Assembly (NCBI GenBank): GCA_000432435.1
Contig: HF993135.1
Coordinates: 121,216-185,215, forward strand
Direction: 5' to 3'
Source: Eubacterium sp. CAG:180
GTDB lineage: Bacteria; Bacillota; Clostridia; Oscillospirales; Acutalibacteraceae
Length of the DNA: 64,000 nt
Shown: positions 1 to 8,900 of the stretch, in pieces
How positions within the stretch are numbered: position 1 is the stretch's first letter
How the letters are laid out: each line of letters starts with the position of its first letter
Translations under genes and position numbers: made by a program
Notes under the pieces: generated by a model
What the model was told of the DNA's origin: nothing
The model's input: only the letters and a program-made list of their open reading frames with translations
Databases searched by the model: none

Positions 1-1926
1 CAGAACACCGTCATCAAGTATCTGCAAAAGCATATTGAACACGTCGGGGTGTGCCTTTTCAATCTCGTCGAAAAGTACAACGGAGTACGGTTTTCTTCTT
101 ACCTTTTCGGTAAGCTGACCGCCCTCGTCATAGCCGACATATCCGGGGGGCGAACCTATGAGACGAGACACCGTGTGCTTCTCCATATACTCAGACATAT
201 CAAGTCTTATCATAGCGTTTTCGTCACCGAACATAGCGGCGGCCAAAGCCTTGCAAAGCTCTGTTTTGCCGACGCCCGTGGGGCCTAAGAAGATGAACGA
301 GCCTATGGGCTTTTTCGGGTCCTTAAGTCCGACTCTGCCGCGGCGGATAGCTCTTGAAACAGCCTCGACCGCTTCATCCTGACCGACTATGCGGCGATGA
401 AGCTCATCCTCCATATGAAGAAGTCTGTCACTCTCTTCGGTAGAAAGCTGAGTTACGGGAACTCCGGTCCAAGAGGATACTATATCGGCAATGTCGGCGG
501 GAGTTACCTCGTCATGGCTCTTGCCTGCCATATCGTGCCAGTTTTCTTTCTTGTCCTTAATTTCCTTGTCGAGCTTACGCTCCTCATCACGAAGAGCTGC
601 AGCACGCTCAAATTCCTGAGCATTTACAGCCGAGAGCTTTTCCGCCTCAACGCTCTTTTTCTTGTCTTCGAGTTCTTTAAGGTCCGACGGAGCCGTATAG
701 GAACGAAGTCTTACCCTTGAAGCCGCTTCATCGATAAGGTCTATGGCTTTATCGGGCAAATATCTGTCGCCTATATATCTCGTTGAGAGTTTAACGGCGG
801 ACTCGATAGCCTCATCGGTTATCTTTACCTTGTGATGAGCTTCATATTTATCTTTAATGCCCTTGAGTATTTCAATAGCTTCCTCCTGCGAGGGTTCATC
901 AACCATTACAGGTTGGAAGCGACGCTCCAAAGCGGCATCTTTTTCGATGTGCTTACGGTATTCCTCAATAGTGGTTGCACCGATTATCTGAAGCTCTCCT
1001 CTTGCGAGAGAGGGCTTTAAGATATTGGCTGCGTCAGCCGCACCCTCGGCACTGCCTGCGCCTATAAGAGTGTGAACCTCATCTATGAAGAGGATAACGT
1101 CCTTGGCGTTTTTAACCTCGTCGATAACCTTTTTAATTCTCTCTTCAAAATCGCCGCGGTATTTTGTACCTGCAACCATACCGGTAAGGTCAAGAGAATA
1201 TATCTTTTTGTCCTTTAAAAGCTCGGGAACCTCACCCGAAACAATTTTAAGAGCAAGCCCCTCGGCGATTGCCGTTTTGCCGACGCCGGGCTCACCTATA
1301 AGGCAAGGATTGTTTTTGGTACGTCTTGAGAGAATCTGAATAACCCTCTCTATTTCTTTCTGACGGCCGATTACAGGGTCAATCTTACCGTCCTTTGCGA
1401 GCTTTGTAAGATCTCTGCCGAACTGCGAGAGCATACTCTCGTTTTCCTTGCCGCCGTCCTTATTGTCGGTGCCGGCGTTTGCCGTACCGCCCATAAGAGC
1501 CTTTGACACATCATTTACAATGTCCTGCATGGAGACTCCGGCGCGGCTTAAAAGAAGCGTTGCGCTGCACGAGCCCTCACGCGCTATTGCGAGCAATACG
1601 TGCTCAGTACCTACAAGCTGCTGACCCATCTGCCTTGCGAATGCAACAGAGGTTTCGAGAATGTTTTTGCTTCTCGGTGTAAAGTCGTCGGGCTGAAGCT
1701 CGGTAGGTACGCCTACGCCGATGCTTCTCTTGAGCTCTTCTTCTATGTCGGCATAGGTTATATTATGTGCAGCCAGCACCGCACCCGCAACAGTGGATGT
1801 ATCCGAGAGAAGGCCCAGCAATATATGCTCGCTGCCGATGTAAGTATGTCCCAAATCCTCGGCTGCCTTTACCGCCGCATTCAAGGACTTATTTGCTTTT
1901 TCCGTAAAACCGGTGAATTTGAACAT
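1..1926 (-). CDS. clpC: ClpC AAA+ unfoldase (C-terminus cut by window edge)
   Basis: ATP-driven unfoldase that feeds substrates, including arginine-phosphorylated proteins marked by McsB, to ClpP in the cytoplasm. I translated 642 residues; the family is about 810-820 long, so roughly the last 170 lie outside the window. Seen in order: paired Clp_N repeats (about 1-145); first AAA module with Walker A GEPGVGKT near 208-215 and Walker B ILFIDE; a UVR-like linker with EFERAAALRDEE near 430-445; second Walker A GPTGVGKT near 546 and Walker B VVLFDE near 615. The start ATG at 1926 has GAAAGGAATGAC just upstream. It is the last gene of ctsR-mcsA-mcsB-clpC, 56 bp after mcsB, and should be controlled by CtsR from the promoter near 4050. 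Confidence 0.97.
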   Translation of the reverse strand, partial: MFKFTGFTEKANKSLNAAVKAAEDLGHTYIGSEHILLGLLSDTSTVAGAVLAAHNITYADIEEELKRSIGVGVPTELQPDDFTPRSKNILETSVAFARQMGQQLVGTEHVLLAIAREGSCSATLLLSRAGVSMQDIVNDVSKALMGGTANAGTDNKDGGKENESMLSQFGRDLTKLAKDGKIDPVIGRQKEIERVIQILSRRTKNNPCLIGEPGVGKTAIAEGLALKIVSGEVPELLKDKKIYSLDLTGMVAGTKYRGDFEERIKKVIDEVKNAKDVILFIDEVHTLIGAGSAEGAADAANILKPSLARGELQIIGATTIEEYRKHIEKDAALERRFQPVMVDEPSQEEAIEILKGIKDKYEAHHKVKITDEAIESAVKLSTRYIGDRYLPDKAIDLIDEAASRVRLRSYTAPSDLKELEDKKKSVEAEKLSAVNAQEFERAAALRDEERKLDKEIKDKKENWHDMAGKSHDEVTPADIADIVSSWTGVPVTQLSTEESDRLLHMEDELHRRIVGQDEAVEAVSRAIRRGRVGLKDPKKPIGSFIFLGPTGVGKTELCKALAAAMFGDENAMIRLDMSEYMEKHTVSRLIGSPPGYVGYDEGGQLTEKVRRKPYSVVLFDEIEKAHPDVFNMLLQILDDGVL

Positions 1927-1982
1927 AACTGTCATTCCTTTCAAATCAATTGATAAATTAACGCCGCAAAGCGAAAATTCAT

Positions 1983-2981
1983 TTAAAGTCTTTGTCTTAC
2001 TTGCTTTGCACGCTCAATGTCGCGCTCGCGGCTGTCAAGATTTTTGCCCGCCGCCGCGTTTATTGTTGCGGGCTGCATTGAAATCATAAGCTCATCGACG
2101 GTCTCGGGCTTAACATTTATAAAACCCGCAACCGCTCCGAGACGAACCTTTGATACAAGAGTCATAAATTCCTTGACGGGGAGAATCCTCGCCGATTTCA
2201 GAATTCCGTAGGCTCTGAATATCTCATCCTCGGTTTCTATGCTTTTAACCATTTCCGCTCTCGCTGTTCTCTCCTGCGCCGCAAGCTGCAACGTTACCGT
2301 TTTGAGATTGTCAATAGCGGCTTTTTCGGAGATGCCGAGAGTTACCTGATTACTGAGGCAGTATATATCGCCCATGGGAACGCTTCCCTCACCGTAAGAG
2401 CCGCACACCGTAAGCCCGAGCTTTGATACGGTTGAAGAGATAGAGCTCATCTGGCCGCACGCCGTAAGCGCCGGAAGATGAAGAAGCACCGAGGCTCTCA
2501 TACCCGTACCGAGATTGGTCGGACATTGGGTAAGGTAGCCGAGACGGTCATCAAATGCGAAAACAAATTTTTCGTTAAGCTCATCGTCTATTCTGTCTGC
2601 CTCGGCATAAGCCGTTTCGAGTGAAAGACCGGGTTTCATAACCTGTATTTTAATATGGTCCTCTTCACAGAGCATTATGCTTATGCCCTCGCTGTCTGAT
2701 AAAAGCAACGCTCTGCCGTCATAAGACGATGCAAATTCGGGACTTATCAGATGCTTTTCGGCAAGCGATACTATCTGCGGTTGAGTAAGAGTTTTCATCT
2801 CGATAAATTCGAGATTCTCTCTGCCGCATACAGCGTCGCCGATTTTTTTATTCAGAGCCGTTCTCGTTTTCGTATCAAGCTTGCAGGGAAAAGGATAATC
2901 CTCAATATTTCTCGCAAGTCTTATGCGTGTGCTTATAACGATGTCGTTTTGTTCGCCTGCGCCTATATACCACTTACTCAT
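1983..2981 (-). CDS. mcsB: Protein arginine kinase McsB
   Basis: Phosphorylates arginines on CtsR and misfolded proteins, which tags them for ClpCP. The 332-residue protein belongs to the ATP:guanido phosphotransferase fold. Near the N-terminus it has VISTRIRLARNI, the usual nucleotide-contact segment, and in the middle the active-site signature CPTNLGTGMRASV with the conserved Cys. McsB is usually about 350 residues, so this is full length. Its start overlaps the mcsA stop by 4 bp, which suggests translational coupling, and McsA is its known activator. No anomaly seen. Confidence 0.95.
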   Translation of the reverse strand: MSKWYIGAGEQNDIVISTRIRLARNIEDYPFPCKLDTKTRTALNKKIGDAVCGRENLEFIEMKTLTQPQIVSLAEKHLISPEFASSYDGRALLLSDSEGISIMLCEEDHIKIQVMKPGLSLETAYAEADRIDDELNEKFVFAFDDRLGYLTQCPTNLGTGMRASVLLHLPALTACGQMSSISSTVSKLGLTVCGSYGEGSVPMGDIYCLSNQVTLGISEKAAIDNLKTVTLQLAAQERTARAEMVKSIETEDEIFRAYGILKSARILPVKEFMTLVSKVRLGAVAGFINVKPETVDELMISMQPATINAAAGKNLDSRERDIERAKQVRQRL

Positions 2982-3481
2982 TTTTGATTATCCTCGCTTT
3001 CCAGCTTTTTGATCTCGTCGCGAAGGCGTGCCGCCTCTTCGTAATTCTGAGCCTCAACCGCCTGCTTAAGATTTTCCTTAAGCTCTTCGGTTTTGCTGAG
3101 CTTCTTTATTTCCGGAGAAGTATTTGCCTTTTTACCCTCGTGATGGGTTCTGCCGTGGATACGCTCAAATGAGGGAAGAAGCTTATCATAAAATGTACTG
3201 TAACAATCGCCGCAGCCCATTCTGCCGCTTCTTACGATGTCATTAAACGTACTGCCGCACTTTTCACAGCGGACTATACCGTTGCTGAGAGCGCCGACCG
3301 TTGCCTCGTTGAAAAACGAGCCGAGCATATCTGAAAAGTTGAAGCCGAAATCCGGAAAGACGCTGTCATAGCCGAGAGCGCGTGCACAATCGGAGCAAAG
3401 ATGAGCTTCCGTGGCCTCGCCGTTTACAATCCTTTTGATATGTGTAGTTGCCTCATATTTACCACAGTTTTGACACAACAT
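2978..3481 (-). CDS. mcsA: McsA zinc-finger/UVR adaptor of McsB
   Basis: Activator of the McsB arginine kinase and modulator of CtsR. Four CxxC pairs (CQNC, CSDC, CEKC, CGDC) fit two zinc-binding sites in the N-terminal two thirds. The C-terminus has a UVR motif (AVEAQNYEEAARLRDEIKKL) that also occurs in UvrB and ClpC. I chose ATG at 3481 (167 aa) because AAGGAG lies 9 bp upstream; a GTG at 3490 is in frame but abuts that Shine-Dalgarno. Twelve bp downstream of ctsR and overlapping mcsB by 4 bp, so part of one operon. Confidence 0.95.
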   Translation of the reverse strand: MLCQNCGKYEATTHIKRIVNGEATEAHLCSDCARALGYDSVFPDFGFNFSDMLGSFFNEATVGALSNGIVRCEKCGSTFNDIVRSGRMGCGDCYSTFYDKLLPSFERIHGRTHHEGKKANTSPEIKKLSKTEELKENLKQAVEAQNYEEAARLRDEIKKLESEDNQK

Positions 3482-3493
3482 ATAAATCACTCC

Positions 3494-3943
3494 TTATTTC
3501 ATAGATGAAATCAACATTTGCTTAAATATATTCGCCCTAAGCTTATCGCGAAGCTCGTGCGGCACATCGTGATACGACTTATCGGCGGTTGCCGCCAGCA
3601 TTACCGCCGCCTCTTTATCCTCCAAAAGCCCTCTGTCGTGCAAATTCACGATATGTGCGCGACAGGATCTTTCATCAATATTATTTCCTATCGAATTGAT
3701 GAGGTGCATTTTCAGAGTGCTGAGATCGTATGTGGCTCTGGTTATCTTGATATAACCTCCGCCGCCGCGGCGGCTTTCTACTATATAGCCGTGCTCCGGC
3801 GTAAACCGTGACGAAATGACGTAATTTATTTGGCTCGGTACGCACCCTAGCTGCTCTGCCAAATCATTGCGGCGTATTTCGGTAGTTCCGCTGTCGGAGA
3901 GCATATCAAGAATCATACCGGCTATTTCCTTGCTTAAGTTCAT
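3494..3943 (-). CDS. ctsR: CtsR heat-shock repressor
   Basis: Represses class III heat-shock genes by binding tandem GGTCAAA heptamers. The 149-residue sequence has the N-terminal winged helix-turn-helix (LAEQLGCVPSQINYVISSRF) followed by the wing RRGGGGYIKI. This glycine-rich loop is the known thermosensor of CtsR in Bacillus-type bacteria. A C-terminal dimerisation/McsB-contact domain follows. First gene of the ctsR-mcsA-mcsB-clpC operon. Two perfect CtsR sites flank its promoter, so it is autoregulated. Start ATG at 3943 sits behind GGAGTGATTAACAA. Confidence 0.96.
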   Translation of the reverse strand: MNLSKEIAGMILDMLSDSGTTEIRRNDLAEQLGCVPSQINYVISSRFTPEHGYIVESRRGGGGYIKITRATYDLSTLKMHLINSIGNNIDERSCRAHIVNLHDRGLLEDKEAAVMLAATADKSYHDVPHELRDKLRANIFKQMLISSMK

Positions 3944-4011
3944 TTGTTAATCACTCCGTCTTTTCCGATTGTCAGAGGACTTTTACAGTACCCGGCTCAT
4001 CGCCTAATCTA

Positions 4012-4093
4012 TTTGACTTTGACTATCTTTGACCTTTGACATTTTCTATTATATGTTTTTCACCCTTTTTGTCAAAGGTCAAAAAAGGTCAAA
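4012..4093 (-). promoter_or_regulatory. Promoter of ctsR operon flanked by two CtsR operators
   Basis: On the minus strand -35 TTTGAC (4076-4071) and -10 TATAAT (4053-4048) are 17 bp apart. One perfect CtsR operator, GGTCAAA-AAA-GGTCAAA, covers 4077-4093 upstream of and touching the -35. A second, GGTCAAA-GAT-AGTCAAA on the minus strand, covers 4034-4018 downstream of the -10. Extra half-sites lie at 4012-4018 and 4035-4040. Both match the published NAN-spaced tandem consensus. The rest of the 3944-4447 gap holds the elements listed next. Confidence 0.93.
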
Positions 4094-4284
4094 TTTAGTT
4101 TTTGCGAAGATAAAAATACATATTATCTCTTGTTTTCTTTAAGTTACTGCTTTTTTTATGCTTTTTGCTCATTTTTCATTCCAAGGCTGACTCTTTGGCT
4201 CATAATTCAGGCAAAAACGAGCCCAAAAGCCCTCTGTACCGTCAATTTCACGCCTCCCCTCCTCCTGTTTCGCGAAAGTTTAAA

Positions 4285-4343
4285 GGTCAAACTTTTTCTC
4301 AAAGGTCAAATTTTTTTGACTTTTATACTCACAAAAATATATT
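4285..4343 (+). promoter_or_regulatory. Promoter with CtsR-like half-sites for small Cys-rich protein
   Basis: Plus-strand -35 TTTGAC (4315-4320) and -10 TATATT (4338-4343) have 17-bp spacing. GGTCAAA occurs at 4285-4291 and 4304-4310, and an inverted copy overlaps the -35. The heptamers match CtsR half-sites, but their spacing (12 bp, and an inverted pair) is not the canonical 3-bp tandem. CtsR control of the downstream gene is therefore inference. Confidence 0.6.
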
Positions 4344-4447
4344 GTATGCCGAAACATCGAAAAATATTAACACAAGCTTTGCCGTTTACATAATATGTAT
4401 TGAAGGCGGGCAAAAACCTGCCGTTAAATCTGAAAGGAGGATATTGG

Positions 4448-4609
4448 ATGAACTGCTTTGGCGGATGCGGCAACAACGGTCTTTTGATACTTGTCATCAT
4501 CATAATCCTGCTCTTTGCGGACGGTAGCTACGGCAAGAACGGCTGCGGCTGCGGTAATGACTGCGGTTGCGGTAACTCAGGCTGCGGCGGCTGCGGGTGC
4601 GGCTGCTAA
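4448..4609 (+). CDS. Tiny Gly/Cys-rich single-pass membrane protein
   Basis: A 53-residue protein, start fixed by AAAGGAGG 7 bp upstream of ATG 4448. Residues 1-10 carry CFGGC. Residues 12-23 form an uninterrupted hydrophobic helix (LLILVIIIILLF). The tail from 31 is almost only Gly, Cys and Asn, with ten Cys in repeated GCGCG and CGGCGC blocks. The layout (short N-terminal Gly/Cys, one membrane segment, low-complexity tail) recalls small clostridial HCB/YjcZ-like proteins, some linked to sporulation, but I cannot assign a family. The gene stands alone with its own promoter and terminator. A metal-binding or disulfide-linked surface role is possible; function unknown. Confidence 0.8.
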   Translation: MNCFGGCGNNGLLILVIIIILLFADGSYGKNGCGCGNDCGCGNSGCGGCGCGC

Positions 4610-4625
4610 TCGGTAAAACGGCACA

Positions 4626-4690
4626 GCCGAAGATTCGGCATACGCGGCCGCTTACGCGCAAAAATCCGACCGTATACAAGCCGAATCTTC
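4626..4690. repeat. Nested inverted repeat after the Cys-rich gene
   Basis: GCCGAAGATTCGGC (4626-4639) is itself a 6-bp-arm palindrome. Its GAAGATTCGGC part (4629-4639) is also complementary to GCCGAATCTTC at 4680-4690, so two mutually exclusive hairpins are possible. The segment between is rich in GCGGCCGC/GCGC. Role unknown. Confidence 0.6.
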
Positions 4691-4705
4691 ACCGATAAAA
4701 AATCC

Positions 4706-4740
4706 GCCTCGGGAATCCTCCCGGGGCAGATTTGTTTTTA
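4706..4740. terminator. Bidirectional intrinsic terminator
   Basis: GCCTCGGGA (4706-4714) pairs with TCCCGGGGC (4719-4727), 4-base loop, with T-rich tracts on both sides. It serves the Cys-rich gene on plus and the FRG gene on minus. Confidence 0.85.
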
Positions 4741-4773
4741 ATTGCACAATATATAGTTTTTTCACAAAAGCCG

Positions 4774-5736
4774 CTATTTAACAGCTTCGGCTATATTCAT
4801 AAGGCACTTGTACCGATACTGCGGTGCGTTTGCCGCAAGGTATCTTTTAAGCTCTCCGCACAGCGCACCGTTTATTATATATTTCTTAATAACAAAACCG
4901 CGGCGCACGGATTTTGTCAGATACATGGAATCTACAAGGCTGAAGTTGTTGAGCAAGAGAAAAACGCCCTGTTGATATTTCATAAGGTCGTTTGTGGGTA
5001 TGTCAATCAGCTTTGCTGCGGGCGACATACTGCTGCAAAGCTCCTCAAGCTTTTTAAAATCCTCCCTCAAGGAAAGCTTCGGCATAAGCCCCCTGTTTTT
5101 CCTCTTTTCCGTAAAATATTTTATCGTCTCTTCGCGGAAATCGGTGTTTACTATGTTAACATTATAATTTCCGAGCCACTCATTGACCTCGTTCATATCT
5201 GACGAGGTATCATCGTCGCCTATGTCCTCGGCTGTGTATATAACTATATCGCTGTCCGCCGTTTCTCTGCCCTTAATGGCAAACGAGAGGGCTACGTAAA
5301 TACATTTTGTAAAGTCCACAAACGGACTTATGTCAAGGTAATGCTGCGCAAATGCCGTCATATAGTACATACTGTTCTCCGACGGTTCGCCGTAGAGAGT
5401 TTTATATACCGATATAAAATGTTTTCTCGAACAGTAAAAATCAAAAAGCTTTTTACTGTCAATATTAAAAATCGAACCGCCGTTCATTTCCGATATTACG
5501 TCTTCATTTCTCAGAAGAGTTGGTATGAGCCTTCTCGTGCGGCTCTTTATTCTCTCGCCGCGATAATAGAGCTTTTCGCCGCTGTTGTAAGGCTCCAGCA
5601 GTACTCTGCCGAAATCGTCGAATGTGTCTATTTTAATTTCGGACACATCGAAATTGACATCGAACGCATCCTCTAATCTGTCTTTTATTCTCGTCCCCAT
5701 TAAACCCTGAGGCAAATTTATGTCTTCTATCTTCAA
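4774..5736 (-). CDS. FRG-domain protein
   Basis: 320 residues. The FRG domain is named for its conserved Phe-Arg-Gly; here the motif reads LYYRGERIKSRTRRLIPTLL near residues 55-75. It is followed by the second family block, AFAQHYLDISPFVDFT with KCIYVALSFAIKG, which matches the usual QHYGLPTxLLDWT...ALyFA pattern in degenerate form. The biochemical role of FRG proteins is not established; some lie in defence or toxin-like contexts. Start is TTG 5736 with only a weak GGTGA upstream, so the N-terminus is uncertain. It stands alone, divergent from nifJ, with no toxin, antitoxin or defence partner nearby. No signal peptide. Confidence 0.8.
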   Translation of the reverse strand: MKIEDINLPQGLMGTRIKDRLEDAFDVNFDVSEIKIDTFDDFGRVLLEPYNSGEKLYYRGERIKSRTRRLIPTLLRNEDVISEMNGGSIFNIDSKKLFDFYCSRKHFISVYKTLYGEPSENSMYYMTAFAQHYLDISPFVDFTKCIYVALSFAIKGRETADSDIVIYTAEDIGDDDTSSDMNEVNEWLGNYNVNIVNTDFREETIKYFTEKRKNRGLMPKLSLREDFKKLEELCSSMSPAAKLIDIPTNDLMKYQQGVFLLLNNFSLVDSMYLTKSVRRGFVIKKYIINGALCGELKRYLAANAPQYRYKCLMNIAEAVK

Positions 5737-5908
5737 AGCAGCATCACCGTACCCCGACTTTTGTTACAGTATAACATAAAGCACATTGTTTTGGCAAATA
5801 AAGATAACCTTCGACAATATTTGTGTTATTACACACACAGCACAAAATTTGCACAAATAAATATGTAATTTTTTTGAGAATTTACCCTTTTTTTCAATTA
5901 AAATGAGG

Positions 5909-5937
5909 TTTACATAATTTCATAAAAGTGTTAAAAT
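5909..5937 (+). promoter_or_regulatory. nifJ promoter
   Basis: -35 TTTACA (5909-5914), 17 bp, -10 TAAAAT (5932-5937), giving a leader of about 55 nt before ATG 5997. No perfect Rex palindrome seen nearby. Confidence 0.75.
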
Positions 5938-5996
5938 TACAGAGTATGTACAATACATCCATTCTGTTAAATATCCATTCAAGGAGGAAATATCAA

Positions 5997-8900
5997 ATGG
6001 CAGAAACCAAAAAGGCCTTAGTCGAGCGCAAAGCTAAGACTATGGACGGTAATAATGCCGCTGCTCACGTATCTTATGCGTTTACCGAAGTAGCGGGTAT
6101 TTACCCGATTACCCCGTCAAGCCCTATGGCTGACTATGTTGACCAGTGGTCGGCACAGGGACTTAAAAACATTTTCGGAACCACAGTTAAGGTTGCCGAG
6201 ATGCAGTCCGAGGCAGGCGCTGCCGGAACCGTTCACGGTTCTCTCGCAGCAGGCGCTCTCACTACGACTTACACCGCTTCACAGGGACTTCTTCTTATGA
6301 TCCCGAATATGTATAAGATTGCCGGTGAGCTTCTTCCGTGCGTATTCCACGTATCGGCTCGCTGCGTTGCTTCTCATGCACTTAACATCTTCGGTGACCA
6401 CTCGGACGTTTATGCTTGCCGCCAGACCGGCTTTGCAATGCTTGCCGAGACAAATCCGCAGGAGGTTATGGACTTGGGACCGGTAGCTCACCTTGCAGCT
6501 ATTGAGGGCAGAGTTCCGTTCATCAACTTCTTCGACGGTTTCCGTACCTCTCACGAGATACAGAAAATCAATGTATGGGATTACAAAGACCTCAAGGATA
6601 TGGTAGATATGGACGCTGTTAAGGCGTTCCGTGAGCGTGCTCTCAACCCCGAGCATCCGACAATGCGCGGTTCGCACGAAAACGGCGATATCTTCTTCCA
6701 GCACAGAGAGGCTTGCAATAAATATTATGACGCTGTTCCCGCTATCGTTGAAAAGTATATGGACAAGATCAACGAGAAGATCGGCACAGACTACAAGCTC
6801 TTTAACTACTACGGCGCTCCCGATGCAGAGAGAGTTATCGTAGCTATGGGCTCAGTTTGCGATGTTGCAGAAGAGGTTATCGATTACCTCACCGCAAAGG
6901 GCGAAAAAGTAGGTCTTGTCAAGGTTCGTCTTTACAGACCGTTCTCGGCTGCAAAATTTGTTGAGGCTATTCCGGCTACGGCTAAGAAAATCGCTGTTCT
7001 TGACAGAACCAAGGAGCCCGGTTCAATAGGCGAGCCGCTCTTCCTTGACACAATCGCAGCTCTTGACGAGATGGGCAGAACAGGTCTTAAGGTTTCCGGC
7101 GGCCGTTACGGTCTCGGTTCCAAGGATACTCCCCCCGCAAGCATTTTTGCTGTTTACGAGCATCTTAAGGAAGAGACTCCCGCACGTCAGTTCACAATCG
7201 GCATCAACGATGATGTTACTCACCTTTCACTTCCCGAAAAGCCTGCTCCCATTACCGCGGCAGAGGGTACTATCGAGTGCAAGTTCTGGGGTCTCGGCGG
7301 CGACGGTACAGTCGGTGCAAACAAAGACTCTATCAAGATCATCGGTGACCATACAGATAAGTATGTTCAGGCATATTTCCAGTATGACTCAAAGAAGACC
7401 GGCGGTGTTACAATTTCTCACCTTCGCTTCGGCGACAAGCCCATTAAGAGCTCATACTATATAAACAAGGCCGACTTCGTTGCCTGCCATAACCCCTCTT
7501 ACATAGAGAAGGGCTTCAGAATGGTAGAGGACGTAAAGCCGGGCGGCGTATTCCTCATCAACTGCCAGTGGGATGAAAAGGAGCTTTCTGAAAAGCTCAA
7601 TGCAGAGACTAAGAGATATATCGCAAAGAACAACATTCAGCTCTACACCGTTAACGCTATCGACATAGCTGCTAAAATAGGTCTCGGTAAGCGTACCAAC
7701 ACCGTTTTGCAGTCTGCATTCTTCTCGCTTGCTAAGGTTCTTCCCGCTGAGGAAGCAATCGGCTACATGAAAGAAAAAGCTCAGAAGTTTATGAAGAAGG
7801 GCATTGAGATAGTTAAGATGAACGAGGCGGCTATCGACGCAGGTGCTTCCGCTTACGTTAAGATTGATGTTCCGGCTTCTTGGGCTGACGCAGAGGATGC
7901 CCCCAAAGCTGTTACAGAGCACGGTCCGGCGAAGCTTGTCAAGATGGTTGACAGCATCATGAAGCCCGTAGGCAATATGGACGGCGACCGTCTCCCCGTA
8001 TCCGCATTCTCCGAGCACGTTGACGGCACCTTCGAGCAGGGCGCTTCGGCTTACGAAAAACGCGGCGTTGCCGTTATGGTTCCCGAGTGGGACGGTGCGA
8101 CTTGTGCTCAGTGTAACAAGTGCTCTTATGTCTGCCCGCACGCTACAATCCGTCCGTATGCTCTTACCGCTGAGGAAGCAGCTAATGCTCCGGCAGTTGC
8201 AACAATAGTTGACAAGAAAGGTAAAGGCAAGGACGTTTACAAGTATACAATGGCTGTTTCTCCGCTCGACTGCATGGGCTGCGGCGTTTGCGTAGGCGTT
8301 TGCCCGACCAATTCTCTTAAGATGGTTGCACGTGAGACACAGGATGCTAAGCAGGCTGCATTTGACTACATGGTTGAGAACGTTACGGTCAAAGAGGATC
8401 TTGCAAACAACACCGTTATGGGCAGCCAGTACAAGACTCCGCTTCTTGAATTCTCAGGCTCATGCGCAGGCTGCGCCGAGACTTCATATGCAAGACTTGT
8501 AACTCAGCTCTTCGGCGACAGAATGTATATTTCAAACGCTACCGGATGCTCCTCAATTTGGGGCGGCCCCGCAGGCACATCACCCTACACCGTTGATAAG
8601 AACGGTCACGGCCCCGCTTGGGCTAACTCCCTCTTTGAGGACAACGCAGAGCACGGCTACGGCATGTATCTCGGTCAGGAAGCCATTCGCAATCGTCTTG
8701 TAGAAGAGGTTGCCGCTATTAAGGACTCCGACAAGGCTCCCGAGGACGTAAAGGCTGCTTGCGACGAATATCTCGCTACTTTGGAAGACGGCGAAAAGAA
8801 TTCTGCAGCAACAAAGAAGCTTGTTGACGCTCTTACCGCATTCGACTGCGACTGCGAGATGAGAAAAGACATTCTTGAGCACAAAGAATACCTTTCGAAG

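Noticed and set aside
4774..5736. FRG gene paired with an antitoxin
   Set aside because: No small partner ORF with a ribosome site was found on either side; the neighbours are a terminator and nifJ.
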